In this document: in pieces, positions 26,989-38,195 of the stretch
Numbering within the stretch: position 1 is the stretch's first letter
Layout of the letters: each line of letters opens with the position of its first letter
Assembly (NCBI GenBank): GCA_026627385.1
Contig: JAPNUR010000020.1
Span: forward strand, 1-59,579
Length of the DNA stretch: 59,579 nt
Direction: 5' to 3'
Source: Bacillota bacterium
GTDB lineage: Bacteria > Bacillota > Sulfobacillia > Sulfobacillales > Sulfobacillaceae
The notes under the pieces: generated by a model
Seen by the model: the letters and a program-made list of their open reading frames with translations, nothing else
What the model was told of the DNA's origin: nothing
The model's database searches: none
Translations under genes and position numbers: made by a program

Positions 26989-27123
26989 CCCGAAGAAAAA
27001 CGACGTCCTGGCGTTAGAGAGTACGCTGGTGTCAAAAAAACGGGGGCCAATCCGCCGACGTCGAAGTCGCCGGCGCGCCCCAAATAAAAACGCCACATAG
27101 CCTTCAGCCATGCGGTTTGTGAG

Positions 27124-27199
<76 letters not shown>

Positions 27200-27267
27200 G
27201 ACTTTTATATTTTAACACCCTCATCTCGGAGATTGCAAATGTCAGTTAAAGCCAAATATTTTAGAGA

Positions 27268-27359
27268 TGGCGGAGGGAGTGGGATTCGAACCCACGCTAG
27301 GCTATTAGCCTACTAACGGTTTAGCAAACCGCCCTCTTCGACCTCTTGAGTATCCCTCC
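27268..27359 (-). tRNA. tRNA-Ser (GCT)
   Basis: A class II tRNA with a long variable arm: acceptor GGAGGGA/TCCCTCC, discriminator G, encoded CCA, anticodon GCT in loop TTGCTAA flanked by CGGT/ACCG, T-arm GTGGGTTCGAATCCCAC. It reads AGC/AGU. Its presence beside serS is a common grouping. Confidence 0.95.
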
Positions 27360-27521
27360 GCAAGTACTGCTTATCGTACCACAGATAAATCGGCCTTCGC
27401 AAGTAACCGTAACCCGGGATCCTCCCGCCACGATTGGCACTGACAAAGGATCCTTTCACTCTGGGGATTGATGGGTTTGTGTTTCCCTCAGGTAGAGATC
27501 TCCAAGGCCATACATCTTGTT

Positions 27522-27535
27522 ATTTCCCGGGAAAT
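27522..27535. promoter_or_regulatory. Noc-binding site (NBS), perfect palindrome
   Basis: ATTTCCCGGGAAAT matches exactly the NBS consensus described for Bacillus subtilis Noc, and the palindrome extends one more base each side. It lies between two tRNA genes, about 14 kb from the origin, on a chromosome that carries a noc gene at 43590. Confidence 0.75.
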
Positions 27536-27608
27536 ATTTCAGCATGGTGAGAACCACATGGCGTTTGGCCGCCTTTATGCCAGCGGTGGAAAAACGTGGT
27601 CTTCTGTA

Positions 27609-27695
27609 TGGCGGAGGGGACAGGACTCGAACCTGCAAGCCTTGTTAGGGCGGCGGTTTTCAAGACCGCTGCGTTACCAATTACGCTACCCCTCC
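27609..27695 (-). tRNA. tRNA-Ser (TGA)
   Basis: Class II tRNA: acceptor GGAGGGG/CCCCTCC, discriminator G, CCA encoded, anticodon TGA in loop CTTGAAA within GCGGT/ACCGC, and a long variable arm. The D-stem is 4 bp (GCGT/ACGC). It reads UCA-type serine codons. It is not tRNA-Sec, which would carry TCA and an extended acceptor. Confidence 0.93.
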
Positions 27696-27773
27696 ACACA
27701 TGTCCTCACCACTATTTTAGCGACAACGGCCACCAAATCCAAGAGACACTTTCTGCACGGGCTCGAGTCACGG

Positions 27774-29048
27774 CTAAGTCGGGACGATTCGCGTCTCTCC
27801 GCCGAGGTATGGATGAAGCACCTCGGGAAGAACCACCGTGCCGTCGGGTTCTTGCCAATTTTCTAGCAAGGCGGCAATGGTTCGACCCACCGCAAGAGCA
27901 CTTCCGTTTAGCGTATGCACAAACTCCGTTTTTTTCGACGCTGACGGCCGATAGCGGATATTGGCGCGCCGTGCTTGAAAATCACCCATGTTGCTGCACG
28001 ATGAGATTTCGACGTATCGCCCGTAGCTTGGCATCCACACTTCAATATCATACGTCTTCGCCTGAGCAAAACCCATGTCCCCGCCGCAAAGCAGCACGGT
28101 ACGAAAGGGCAGGCCTAAGAGCTGCAGAAGGTGCTCCGCGTCAGCGACCATGCGCTCCAGGGCGTCGGGCGACTCCTCGGGCAGCACGAACTGGACGAGC
28201 TCCACCTTATCGAATTGGTGCTGACGAATAATGCCGCGCGTGTCACGTCCAGCAGCACCCGCTTCCGCCCGAAACGAAGCCGTATATCCCGTATAGCGGA
28301 TCGGTAACGCGGCTTCCGCCAAAATTTCGTCGCGGTGTAAATTCGTCAACGGCACTTCGGCGGTGGGAATCAGGAACAGTTCGTGAGGGACAACCCGAAA
28401 AACGTCATCGGCAAATTTCGGGAACTGACCCGTCCCTATTAACGCGTCGCGGTTGACGAGATAAGGTGGGGCAATTTCCAGGTAGCCGCGCTGGCGATTA
28501 TGGTCTAACATGAAATCAATGAGCGCCCGTGACAAACGCGCACCCATGCCGGTCAAGACAGCAAATCGGGCTCCGGATATTTTGCGGGCACGTTCAAAGT
28601 CGATAATCTTCAGGGCTTCGCCTAAATCCCAATGCGGCAGCGGGGCAAAGTCAAAGGAGCGGGGTGCTCCCCAACGACGCACTTCCTGGTTATCCTCAGA
28701 AGTCTTCCCATCAGGAACATCAGGCAAAGGCGGATTGGGAATTGTTAATAAGAGGCGCAGAATGTCGTCGTCTAGCTGCCGGACCGACGATTCGAAAGCC
28801 GCAATCCGATCACCAACCTCGCGCATTTCCTCAATAAGGTGCTGAGATTCTTGGCCTTCCTTTTTTAGCCGGGCAACCTCTTGGGATACGCGATTGCGCT
28901 CAGCCTTGAGTTGTTCCATTTGGGTCAGGAGTTGACGGCGCTTAGCGTCTTGGTCTAACAATGGCCCAAAGTCCACCTCGACACCTTTTTTGGCCAGGAG
29001 TCTCTGCAGTTCCTCAGGTTCTTGGCGAATTCGCCTAATGTCCAGCAT
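27774..29048 (-). CDS. serS: Seryl-tRNA synthetase
   Basis: The 424-aa class II synthetase has the N-terminal coiled-coil tRNA-binding arm (about 28-105, rich in Glu/Lys/Gln), motif 2 (FRAEAGAAGRDTRGIIRQHQF, Arg residues contacting ATP), and motif 3 (HTLNGSALAVGRTIAALLENWQ). It attaches serine to tRNA-Ser and also forms Ser-tRNA-Sec, the precursor for selenocysteine. Its ATG lies within the end of mtnA (14-nt overlap), so the two are co-translated under the T-box leader upstream of mtnA. Confidence 0.97.
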   Translation of the reverse strand: MLDIRRIRQEPEELQRLLAKKGVEVDFGPLLDQDAKRRQLLTQMEQLKAERNRVSQEVARLKKEGQESQHLIEEMREVGDRIAAFESSVRQLDDDILRLLLTIPNPPLPDVPDGKTSEDNQEVRRWGAPRSFDFAPLPHWDLGEALKIIDFERARKISGARFAVLTGMGARLSRALIDFMLDHNRQRGYLEIAPPYLVNRDALIGTGQFPKFADDVFRVVPHELFLIPTAEVPLTNLHRDEILAEAALPIRYTGYTASFRAEAGAAGRDTRGIIRQHQFDKVELVQFVLPEESPDALERMVADAEHLLQLLGLPFRTVLLCGGDMGFAQAKTYDIEVWMPSYGRYVEISSCSNMGDFQARRANIRYRPSASKKTEFVHTLNGSALAVGRTIAALLENWQEPDGTVVLPEVLHPYLGGETRIVPT

Positions 29049-30102
29049 CGTTTATTTTCCCTCCGATGGCCGAGCCTTGTTCACGGGCACGAAGGCGGGC
29101 TAGGGTATCGCGATAGGGCGGATAAGCCACCCCGGCGTCTGTCACGATGGCGGTAATCAATTCGCTAGGCGTGACATCAAATGCAAGGTTGTAGGCGCGG
29201 GCAGAGGCGGGCGTGATCAAGTGGCCTCGGACCCTCCGCACTTCGTCAGGGTTGCGCTCCTCAATGGGAATGTTGATCCCTGTATCCATCGTCCAATCAA
29301 TGGTGCTCATGGGAGCAACCACATAAAAGGGGACGCCATGAAAATGGGCGAGAACGGCCAAAGAATAGGTTCCAATTTTGTTGGCAGTGTCTCCGTTGGC
29401 GGCAATGCGGTCGGCGCCCACGATGACCGCATCCACTTGGCCCCGCGCCATCAAAATCCCCGCCATATTATCGGTAATTACCGTCATGGCCATGTCGTCC
29501 TGCAACAGCTCCCAGGCCGTTAAGCGCGCACCTTGTAAAAGGGGGCGGGTCTCATCGACCCACACATGAGTGACCATGCCGAGCCGATAGCCTTCACGAA
29601 TCACGCCTAACGCCGTACCGGGACCAATGGTAGCTAAGGAACCCGTGTTGCAATGCGTTAACACCTGACTCTTGAGCGGCAATAATGAAGCACCGAAGTG
29701 GGCCATGTGCTCACTGCGCTGACGCTCTTCGTCGTATAAGCGATCAGCTTCGTGGCGGATCGCCTCCACCATTTCCGATCCCGTAAGGCCTGCTACTCGT
29801 GTCGCAGCACGGTCGAGGGCCCAACTGAGATTAACCGCTGTCGGTCGCGCCCGATCAAGGTCCTGCTTAACGCGAGCCACCAAGTTCAAAAAGTCAGCGT
29901 CGCCTTGCAACGCGCGGGCCTCAAGCCACCATCCGTAAAGCGCCGCCACGCCAATGAGGGGTGCGCCACGAACAGCAAGGGTTTGAATGGCATTCACAAC
30001 ATCGTTCGCACGCGTGCAGTGGAGGTATTCGACGCGGTCCGGTAACTGTCGTTGGTCGAGAATGTCCACCGCATCGGCGGTTGGACGAATGGCCTCTATC
30101 AT
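29035..30102 (-). CDS. mtnA: S-methyl-5-thioribose-1-phosphate isomerase
   Basis: The start at ATG 30102 (355 aa) follows AAGGGGAG by 6 nt, directly after the T-box terminator. The protein belongs to the eIF-2B-like isomerase family: RGAPLIGVAALYGWWLEA at the phosphate-binding site, catalytic Cys in HCNTGSLAT, and catalytic Asp in GADRIAANGDTANKIGTY. It converts methylthioribose-1-phosphate to methylthioribulose-1-phosphate in methionine salvage. No other salvage gene adjoins it. Coupling to serS through a T-box is unusual for this pathway. Confidence 0.95.
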   Translation of the reverse strand: MIEAIRPTADAVDILDQRQLPDRVEYLHCTRANDVVNAIQTLAVRGAPLIGVAALYGWWLEARALQGDADFLNLVARVKQDLDRARPTAVNLSWALDRAATRVAGLTGSEMVEAIRHEADRLYDEERQRSEHMAHFGASLLPLKSQVLTHCNTGSLATIGPGTALGVIREGYRLGMVTHVWVDETRPLLQGARLTAWELLQDDMAMTVITDNMAGILMARGQVDAVIVGADRIAANGDTANKIGTYSLAVLAHFHGVPFYVVAPMSTIDWTMDTGINIPIEERNPDEVRRVRGHLITPASARAYNLAFDVTPSELITAIVTDAGVAYPPYRDTLARLRAREQGSAIGGKINDAGH

Positions 30103-30120
30103 CGCTGCTCCCCTTTGTCT

Positions 30121-30342
30121 AGAAAAAACTCGCCCCGATGCCCTCGGGACGAGTCGCGACTCGTAGTACCACCCCAATTGGCGTCCGTGTAGCTAATAGA
30201 GCGCGGCCATCGGGGTTGCCGCCAGACACCATGCTAGCCCGCGCATCAGCCGCGTTTCGACTTCCGCATCACACCGCTGACCGTGAACTCACGCGCGCCC
30301 AAGGCTTTCCTTCCTCATCGATCATGCAGAGATTCGTTAGTT
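30121..30342 (-). promoter_or_regulatory. T-box riboswitch leader of mtnA-serS
   Basis: The minus-strand leader contains a T-box (GGGGTGGTACTACGAGTCG; core GGTGGTACNACG) that can pair in an antiterminator, followed by a GC-rich terminator hairpin (ACTCGTCCCGA/TCGGGGCGAGT with six T, 30121-30154). A Stem I-like GATGAGGA opening lies near 30322. Uncharged tRNA would pair through the TGG of the T-box and permit transcription. The downstream serS predicts tRNA-Ser as ligand; I could not place the specifier codon with certainty (a TCG lies in the candidate loop). Confidence 0.85.
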
Positions 30343-30372
30343 AGTCTAGGCGTTCCGCAATCAGAAAGTCAA
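30343..30372 (-). promoter_or_regulatory. Sigma-A-like promoter for the T-box operon
   Basis: Minus-strand TTGACT (30372-30367), 18-nt spacer, TAGACT (30348-30343), placed just upstream of the T-box leader and overlapping the end of pdxT. Confidence 0.65.
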
Positions 30373-30965
30373 GACACCCCTGCGACTGCCTGTGCTCTCT
30401 TCACTTTTTCGAGAAAATACTGATGGATACGCAGATCCGGACTCATTTCCGGATGAAACGAACTGACCAGATACGGGCCGGACTCTGCCATCACCACTTC
30501 GCCGTGATGCCAAGCCAACGGCGTCACCGACGGGCCCAATCGCTGAATTTTCGGCGCCCGGATAAACACCGCGGGAAACGGCTGCTCGCCGAGCACCGGA
30601 ATCTCGAGGTCGACCTCAAAGGAGGCAATTTGCCGGCCGTAGGCGTTTCTCGAAGCATCAATGTCCACAAGACCTAAGCGGGCCGGCGAAAAGCCGATCA
30701 CCTCCTTGGCCATCAGGATCAACCCAGCGCATGTTCCATAAATAGGATAGGTACCGTCCGAAGCGCGCTGCATCACGGCATCAAGCAACCCATATTCTGC
30801 CATGAGCATGCCTATCGTGGTGCTCTCTCCCCCGGGAATAATGAGTCCCTCGGTACCCTCGAGATCGCGGGGCAACCGCACCAATACCACATCCGCACCA
30901 GCAGCTTCGGTATGGTGCACGTGCTCACGCACATCCCCCTGGATGGCCAATACACCAATTTTCAT
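30369..30965 (-). CDS. pdxT: Pyridoxal 5'-phosphate synthase glutaminase subunit
   Basis: The 198-aa class I glutaminase starts at ATG 30965, one base after the pdxS stop. The GGES motif (LIIPGGESTTIGML), nucleophile Cys in YGTCAGLILMA, and His-Glu in SFHPEMSPD form the triad. It releases ammonia from glutamine and channels it to PdxS to make PLP. A longer frame extends upstream but would overlap pdxS. Confidence 0.97.
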   Translation of the reverse strand: MKIGVLAIQGDVREHVHHTEAAGADVVLVRLPRDLEGTEGLIIPGGESTTIGMLMAEYGLLDAVMQRASDGTYPIYGTCAGLILMAKEVIGFSPARLGLVDIDASRNAYGRQIASFEVDLEIPVLGEQPFPAVFIRAPKIQRLGPSVTPLAWHHGEVVMAESGPYLVSSFHPEMSPDLRIHQYFLEKVKRAQAVAGVS

Positions 30966-30966
30966 G

Positions 30967-31875
30967 TTAGATACCCCGATCCTGCATCCGGTCCTTTGCC
31001 TCCAGAGATGCCATTTCCAACCCTGGCATCGCTTCGCCCACATCCTCGGACACTTCCGCAATAACCTTCGGGTCGTTATAGTGTAACGTGGCCCGGACAA
31101 TGGCCCGTGCGGTTTTCTCTGGGTTTTGCGACTTGAACACGCCGGAACCCACAAAGATGCCATCTGCCCCGAGTTGCATCATTAATGCCGCATCCGCGGC
31201 GGTGGCAATACCTCCCGCGCTAAAGTTGACCACCGGCAATCGTCCTAACTCTTTGACCTTTTTCACCAAGTCCAATGGCGCCTTAAGTTCCTTGGCCAAA
31301 TCAGGGAGTTCCGACTCGGGCGTCGCGACCACTTGGCGAATTTGGGCGTTGACCGCGCGCAGGTGGCGCACAGCTTCCACCACATTGCCAGTACCAGGCT
31401 CGCCCTTGGTGCGAATCATCGCGGCACCTTCGGCAATACGGCGCAGCGCTTCACCCAGATCGCGCGCGCCACAAACGAAGGGCACGTTGAATTGCCATTT
31501 ATCAATGTGATATTGCTCATCCGCTGGGGTTAGGACTTCGCTCTCGTCAATATAGTCGACTTCCAATGCCTCCAGTACCTGCGCCTCCACAAAGTGGCCA
31601 ATCCGAACCTTCGCCATGACCGGAATGGACACCGCTTCTTGGATGGATTTAATGATGCGCGGGTCAGCCATGCGCGCCACACCGCCTGCCTTGCGAATGT
31701 CCGCCGGTACCCTTTCTAGGGCCATCACCGCCACAGCTCCCGCCTTCTCGGCGATGATCGCCTGCTCCGGGGTTGTCACATCCATGATCACCCCGCCTTT
31801 TAACATCTCCGCCAAGCCTGCCTTGACGTTGTAGGTTCCCCGCTGTTCTTGCACAGTCCCTTCCTCCTTACTCAT
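30967..31875 (-). CDS. pdxS: Pyridoxal 5'-phosphate synthase synthase subunit
   Basis: The 302-aa beta/alpha barrel condenses ribose-5-phosphate, glyceraldehyde-3-phosphate and ammonia to PLP. Conserved elements: [14 protein letters not shown] (catalytic Asp32), the active-site Lys89 in [42 protein letters not shown] and the phosphate-binding [20 protein letters not shown]. It is immediately followed by pdxT, its glutaminase partner. AAGGAGG precedes the start. It lies 28 bp after gyrA, so it may partly share its transcript. Confidence 0.97.
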   Translation of the reverse strand: MSKEEGTVQEQRGTYNVKAGLAEMLKGGVIMDVTTPEQAIIAEKAGAVAVMALERVPADIRKAGGVARMADPRIIKSIQEAVSIPVMAKVRIGHFVEAQVLEALEVDYIDESEVLTPADEQYHIDKWQFNVPFVCGARDLGEALRRIAEGAAMIRTKGEPGTGNVVEAVRHLRAVNAQIRQVVATPESELPDLAKELKAPLDLVKKVKELGRLPVVNFSAGGIATAADAALMMQLGADGIFVGSGVFKSQNPEKTARAIVRATLHYNDPKVIAEVSEDVGEAMPGLEMASLEAKDRMQDRGI

Positions 31876-31902
31876 GACGTCTCGCTAATGGGTCTTTAGC
31901 AC

Positions 31903-34341
31903 TTACGGTTCTTCCCCGTTCTCAATCGGCACTAGGGCTACCGCACTGACACGGTGTTCGTCTTCCAGACGCATCACTCTGACGCCTTGGGACGCCCGCC
32001 CCTGCTGCGACACGGATTCGACTTGGAGTCGAATAAGCACCCCCTCGCTGGAGATCACCATAAAGTCTTCTTCGCCGTGGACTGGCAGAATTCCCGCCAG
32101 TCGTCCTGTTTTCGCCGTCAGGTGCATACCCACGACGCCTTGACCACCTCGGTTTGTCTTGCGAAATTGGTCAATGCGCGTGCGCTTTCCAAAGCCGTTT
32201 TCGGTTAGGAGCAAAAGCTCCGGCTGGCCGGAAACGGTGGCTAAAGACACCACTTCGTCATCCGGACGCAGGTGAATGCCGGTGACGCCGCGGGCCGTTC
32301 GACCTGTCGGACGCACTTGCTCTTCATCAAAGCGGATCACCTGACCATTACGCGTCGCCAAAATAATTTCGCTTTGCCCTTCCGTTGGCTCGACCCCAAT
32401 AAGCTCGTCGTCATCATCAAGCGTGATGGCAATAATGCCACCACCCCGCCAGCTATCATAATCGGATAATGCCGTACGTTTGACAACACCGCGTTGCGTG
32501 GCAAAGACCCAATAATGGCTGCTGGAAGTCTCTGATAGCGTCTGCACGGCAGCAATGCGCTCGCCCTCTTCGAGGGCCACTAAATTGACGATCGACACCC
32601 CTTTGGCTTGCCGACCCGCCTCCGGTATTTCGTGAACTTTAACCCGGTAGATACGCCCGCGGTTAGTAAAGAAGCACAGGTAGGCGTGGGTATTGGCAAT
32701 GAAGAGGTGGGCGATAAAGTCGTCCTCGCGGACCGTACTCCCACTAATGCCCCGCCCTCCTCGTCGTTGAGGACGATACACGCTCGGCGAGAGCCGTTTA
32801 ATGTAGCCGCGATGGGTGATGGTGACGACCATGTCTTCATCGGGAATCAAATCTTCGTCGGAAATATCCTTGACCGAGGGCCCTAGCTTGGTACGGCGGG
32901 CATCGCCGTACTTCTTTTGAACCTCCAACAAATCATCTTTGATGAGATTGTAAACGAGGCGCTCGTCGGCTAAAATAGCGCGAAGTTGCTCAATAAGCGC
33001 CATGATTTCCTGGTATTCCGCTTCAATTTTGTCCCGTTCGAGGGCGGTCAGCCGTTGCAAACGCATCTCCAAAATAGCGGTCGCTTGTTTATCGGAGAGA
33101 TGGAATCGCGCCATTAAGCGGTCGCGCGCCGTATCTACAGATTCGGAGCTGCGGATAATTTGGATCACTTCATCCAAAAATTGGAGCGCAATCCGTAAGC
33201 CTTCTAAAATATGCGCGCGTGCCTCAGCTTTGGCCAAATCGAAGCGGGTGCGCCGCTCAATCACCACTTTGCGGTGGCGGATGAAGTTGTATAACATTTC
33301 GCGCAGGGAGAGAATGAGCGGCCGGCCATCCACCAGCGCTAAGAGAATAATGCCGAACGTCTGTTGCATAGGCGTATACTTATACAATTGATTTAAGATA
33401 ACTTTCGGCACCGCGTCGCGTTTGAGGTCCAGCACAATGCGCACGCCTTCGCGGTCGGACTCGTCCCTTAAATCGGCAACCCCTTCAATGCGGCGTTCGT
33501 GCACCAGCTCGGCAATTTTCTCAATAAGCCGTGCCTTATTGACCTGATAAGGAATTTCGGAAATCACGATGCGGGTGCGCCCTGTTGAGGTTTCCTCGGC
33601 TCGGGCGATGCCGCGAATCGTAATGATACCCCGGCCGGTGGCGTAGGCCTGACGGATGCCTTCTCGTCCCATTATCATGCCGCCGGTTGGGAAATCGGGA
33701 CCGGGCAATGCGTTGAGCAGGGCCTCGAAATCTGCTTCCGGATGCTCAATCAGCAAGATGGCCGCGCGACACACTTCAGAAAGGTTGTGCGGCGGAATAT
33801 TGGTGGCCATGCCTACAGCGATGCCCGACGACCCGTTGATCAAGAGGTTAGGAATTTTGGCCGGTAAAACCGTGGGTTCCTTAGTTGACTCGTCAAAGTT
33901 AGGAATGAAATCCACGGTATCTTTCTCGATGTCCGCCAGCATTTCCATGGCTATAGGAGCGAGCCGTACCTCCGTATAGCGCATAGCGGCAGGCGAATCG
34001 CCGTCCATGGAGCCGAAATTCCCATGGCCGTCAACCAGCGGATAGCGAATAGAAAAATCTTGAGCCATGCGCACCATGGCGTCGTAAACAGCCGTGTCCC
34101 CGTGCGGATGGTATCGTCCTAACACTTCACCCACGATACGCGCCGATTTCTTATACGGATGGTTAGGCGTATTGCCCAACTCTTGCATCGCGTACAGAAT
34201 GCGCCGGTGGACCGGTTTCAATCCGTCTCGCACATCGGGCAATGCTCGACTCACAATGACGCTCATGGCATAGTCGATGTACGAGCGCTTCATTTCCTCT
34301 TCGATGTCGACCGGCATGACGTGCCCAATATTGTGTGCCAT
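31903..34341 (-). CDS. gyrA: DNA gyrase subunit A
   Basis: The 812-aa protein has the winged-helix and tower cleavage domain, then the C-terminal beta-pinwheel with six GyrA repeats and the GyrA box (QRRGGRG, about residue 530). The catalytic Tyr is Tyr122 ([10 protein letters not shown]). The quinolone-region position equivalent to E. coli Ser83 is Thr83 ([10 protein letters not shown]). Gyrase introduces negative supercoils, acting with GyrB, whose gene lies 12 bp upstream. AGG-containing sequence precedes the ATG. Confidence 0.98.
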   Translation of the reverse strand: MAHNIGHVMPVDIEEEMKRSYIDYAMSVIVSRALPDVRDGLKPVHRRILYAMQELGNTPNHPYKKSARIVGEVLGRYHPHGDTAVYDAMVRMAQDFSIRYPLVDGHGNFGSMDGDSPAAMRYTEVRLAPIAMEMLADIEKDTVDFIPNFDESTKEPTVLPAKIPNLLINGSSGIAVGMATNIPPHNLSEVCRAAILLIEHPEADFEALLNALPGPDFPTGGMIMGREGIRQAYATGRGIITIRGIARAEETSTGRTRIVISEIPYQVNKARLIEKIAELVHERRIEGVADLRDESDREGVRIVLDLKRDAVPKVILNQLYKYTPMQQTFGIILLALVDGRPLILSLREMLYNFIRHRKVVIERRTRFDLAKAEARAHILEGLRIALQFLDEVIQIIRSSESVDTARDRLMARFHLSDKQATAILEMRLQRLTALERDKIEAEYQEIMALIEQLRAILADERLVYNLIKDDLLEVQKKYGDARRTKLGPSVKDISDEDLIPDEDMVVTITHRGYIKRLSPSVYRPQRRGGRGISGSTVREDDFIAHLFIANTHAYLCFFTNRGRIYRVKVHEIPEAGRQAKGVSIVNLVALEEGERIAAVQTLSETSSSHYWVFATQRGVVKRTALSDYDSWRGGGIIAITLDDDDELIGVEPTEGQSEIILATRNGQVIRFDEEQVRPTGRTARGVTGIHLRPDDEVVSLATVSGQPELLLLTENGFGKRTRIDQFRKTNRGGQGVVGMHLTAKTGRLAGILPVHGEEDFMVISSEGVLIRLQVESVSQQGRASQGVRVMRLEDEHRVSAVALVPIENGEEP

Positions 34342-34353
34342 AAATGCCTCCGG

Positions 34354-36285
<1,932 letters not shown>

Positions 36286-36300
36286 TTAAACACACGAATG

Positions 36301-36331
36301 AGACCCGCCCGGGTCTGGTAATTTCAGTATA
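36301..36331 (-). promoter_or_regulatory. gyrB extended -10 promoter with adjoining palindrome
   Basis: On the minus strand TGGTATACT (extended -10, hexamer at 36331-36326) is followed by the inverted repeat AGACCCGCCCGGGTCT (36301-36316), whose arms pair perfectly and which lies 30 bp before the start codon. It may be an operator or leader hairpin. Confidence 0.5.
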
Positions 36332-36342
36332 CCATACGGTCA

Positions 36343-36597
36343 TTAGGAATCGAAAAACAGCTCACGACGTTCTACCCGGCGCTGGAGTGTCTGCGTCGAA
36401 ATTGGTGAGAGGTAAATGGCGCGATCGGTGAGGATTAGGGTCTTGGCCGTATCTAAACTGCCGAAGACGCGTTCTTCGCTTCGCAGGCGGGAAAAGAGGT
36501 GCCGGAAGTCAGGTGACACATCGAGTATGTGGCGATTAAAAAGCCCAATGATATCGGGATACGCGATCATCCAATCTTGGCCAATATGTAAATACAT
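36343..36597 (-). CDS. remB: RemB-like DUF370 protein
   Basis: The 84-aa protein (MYLHIGQDWMIAYPDIIGLFNRHILD) matches the DUF370 family in the position of Bacillus remB (yaaB), between recF and gyrB. RemA/RemB are DNA-associated regulators of matrix genes in Bacillus. The start at ATG 36597 fits the family N-terminus; an in-frame ATG four codons earlier adds only MRRV. It lies 21 bp downstream of the dciA-like gene, in the same operon. Confidence 0.85.
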   Translation of the reverse strand: MYLHIGQDWMIAYPDIIGLFNRHILDVSPDFRHLFSRLRSEERVFGSLDTAKTLILTDRAIYLSPISTQTLQRRVERRELFFDS

Positions 36598-36618
36598 GAC
36601 TCGCCTCATTTCTTTACG

Positions 36619-37158
36619 TTACTCGTCACGGCGCGCGATTTCGCAATGGATGCAGAAGCGGTAACCGGGTTCTGTTGGAGCCCGACATTGGAGACAGCGG
36701 CGATACCCCTGACGTAACCATGCTTCCGTGGCCCGTTGATATTGTTCCTGTACGCGGCGAAACAATGCGTCAAGGTCTTCAGTGGATGGGTGGCCACGCT
36801 CCCAACGCGCATAGGGAGAAGGGCGCGCCTCCTCTCCCTCTTGTGTAAGAGCCCGTACTTCGGTGCGCACGCGGGTTCGCAAATCGGTGACCCGAATCGA
36901 TGGCCATCGCTCCTCAATGCGAGCCAGGATGCGAGGTTTGTGGAAAAGGAGCTCACTGGACCAAACGGACGACGGCACAGCAATCCATAGGATCCCTTCC
37001 TCGGTCAACGTCAGAAGCTTCGTGTGCTGGCTGACCACGTCCCCGACCACGTCTGCCCAAGACCTTTCTAAAAGCCATAGCCAACGGGCGCGGGTCCAGT
37101 GATGCTCGTCCGACAAGCGAAGAAGAATCTCTCCGAGATGCCGACCTGACGTTTCCAT
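36619..37158 (-). CDS. DciA-like DUF721 protein with C-terminal zinc ribbon
   Basis: The 179-aa protein has an N-terminal DUF721 domain (LGEILLRL...RSWADVVGDVVSQHTKLLTLTEEGILWIAVPSSVWSSELLFHKPRILARI), the fold of the helicase-loading factor DciA. A linker and helix lead to a C-terminal CxxC-x10-CxxC zinc-ribbon-like motif (CLQCRAPTEPGYRFCIHC). DUF721 proteins lie next to recF in many Firmicutes. Its ATG overlaps the recF stop by 1 nt. A role in loading the DnaB encoded at 56578 is inferred. Confidence 0.8.
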   Translation of the reverse strand: METSGRHLGEILLRLSDEHHWTRARWLWLLERSWADVVGDVVSQHTKLLTLTEEGILWIAVPSSVWSSELLFHKPRILARIEERWPSIRVTDLRTRVRTEVRALTQEGEEARPSPYARWERGHPSTEDLDALFRRVQEQYQRATEAWLRQGYRRCLQCRAPTEPGYRFCIHCEIARRDE

Positions 37159-38195
37159 TAACGGACCCTGCCTCCCTGAATGAAATATATGGTAGGGTTG
37201 AGCAGCTGATAGTTTCTGGGCTCGGTATCTGTTACCAGTGTTTGCTGTCCCGGTTGCGCTGTCAACTCCAGGACAGCCTGCCGACGCGATGAATCCAATT
37301 CGGAGAGGACGTCATCGAGGAGGACGATGGGACGGATCCCTGTTTCTTCGAAAAGCCATTGGTAGGTGGCCAGCTTTAAAGACAAGGCAATGGTCCGCAA
37401 CTGGCCTTGCGATGCATAAACTGTCGTGTCCTTGCCGTTTAAGGTAAAGAAAATGTCATCACGGTGTGGTCCAATGAGCGTCATCTGTCGGGCTTCTTCT
37501 TCATGGCGGCGCGTCGCCAGGGCCTGGAGAAAGGCCTCAACAGTGTCGATGGGTTGAGGCCATCCCCCTTCCTTTAGCGCAAAAGTCAGAAGGTCAGTGC
37601 CCGCCATGCGATGGTGTAGCGATTGCGCAAGCGGCAAGAGGCTCGCGATGACTGCCCGCCGCTGCTGCCACAGGTAAAGGCCTTCGTGAGCTAACAGCGG
37701 TGTAAAGTCGTCGACGACACGACGCAAAGATTGCTGCTTCAGCGCTCGATTGCGCTGCAAGAGGGCGCGCTGATAGGCCTTCAGCGATCGCGCATAGTGC
37801 GCATCGTGGGCGGAAAGGAGAAGATCGAGAAAGCGGCGACGGCGGTCCGGCGATCCTTTAGCTAAATACACGTCCTCAGGGGCAAACAAAACCACAGGAA
37901 TGATCGGCCCTTGGTGACTGCGCCGCTGAGGGGTGATCCAGTGGGTCCAGTGCGTGGGACGGCCAGCAATGTCTCCATGAGCTTCCAGCCGCGCACTGTC
38001 GCCTCCGTCCTGTATCGCCTCGCGTTCGCTGACGGTGCGAAAGCTGCGCCCCTGCAACAAGAGGTAGACCCCCTCGAGGATGTTTGTCTTGCCTTGTCCG
38101 TTGGCGCCAACTAACAGGGTCAACTGCGGCGAGAGGTGAATCTCTGCCTCCGCAATGTTGCGAAATTGATGGAATACGACGCGAAGAACAGCCAT
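37158..38195 (-). CDS. recF: DNA replication and repair protein RecF
   Basis: The 345-aa SMC-like ATPase has Walker A in LVGANGQGKTNILEG (about 29-43), the signature VYASQGQLRTIALSLKLA and Walker B PIVLLDDVLSELDSSRRQ. It helps load RecA at single-strand gaps and acts with RecO and RecR. Its ATG overlaps the dnaN stop by 1 nt, and its stop overlaps the dciA-like start, so dnaN-recF-dciA is translationally coupled. Confidence 0.97.
   Translation of the reverse strand: MAVLRVVFHQFRNIAEAEIHLSPQLTLLVGANGQGKTNILEGVYLLLQGRSFRTVSEREAIQDGGDSARLEAHGDIAGRPTHWTHWITPQRRSHQGPIIPVVLFAPEDVYLAKGSPDRRRRFLDLLLSAHDAHYARSLKAYQRALLQRNRALKQQSLRRVVDDFTPLLAHEGLYLWQQRRAVIASLLPLAQSLHHRMAGTDLLTFALKEGGWPQPIDTVEAFLQALATRRHEEEARQMTLIGPHRDDIFFTLNGKDTTVYASQGQLRTIALSLKLATYQWLFEETGIRPIVLLDDVLSELDSSRRQAVLELTAQPGQQTLVTDTEPRNYQLLNPTIYFIQGGRVR

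Larger units (their letters stand above)
25669..27035 (+). mobile_element. Degenerate IS3-family insertion sequence
   Basis: Imperfect terminal repeats are visible: TGGACACCCG at 25669 and, inverted, TTGACACCAG ending at 27035. The 1.37-kb length is typical for IS3. The enclosed orfA and orfB are disrupted. Ends are inferred from the short repeats and the gene positions; a target duplication was not identified. Confidence 0.55.

Noticed and set aside
27609-27695. tRNA-Sec, prompted by the selenoprotein candidate
   Set aside because: The anticodon is TGA (reads UCA serine), the acceptor stem is 7 bp and the anticodon arm matches standard tRNA-Ser(TGA).
30121-30342. SAM riboswitch, because mtnA is a methionine-salvage gene
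   Set aside because: The GGTGGTACNACG core next to an antiterminator/terminator is a T-box, and serS is the coupled downstream gene.
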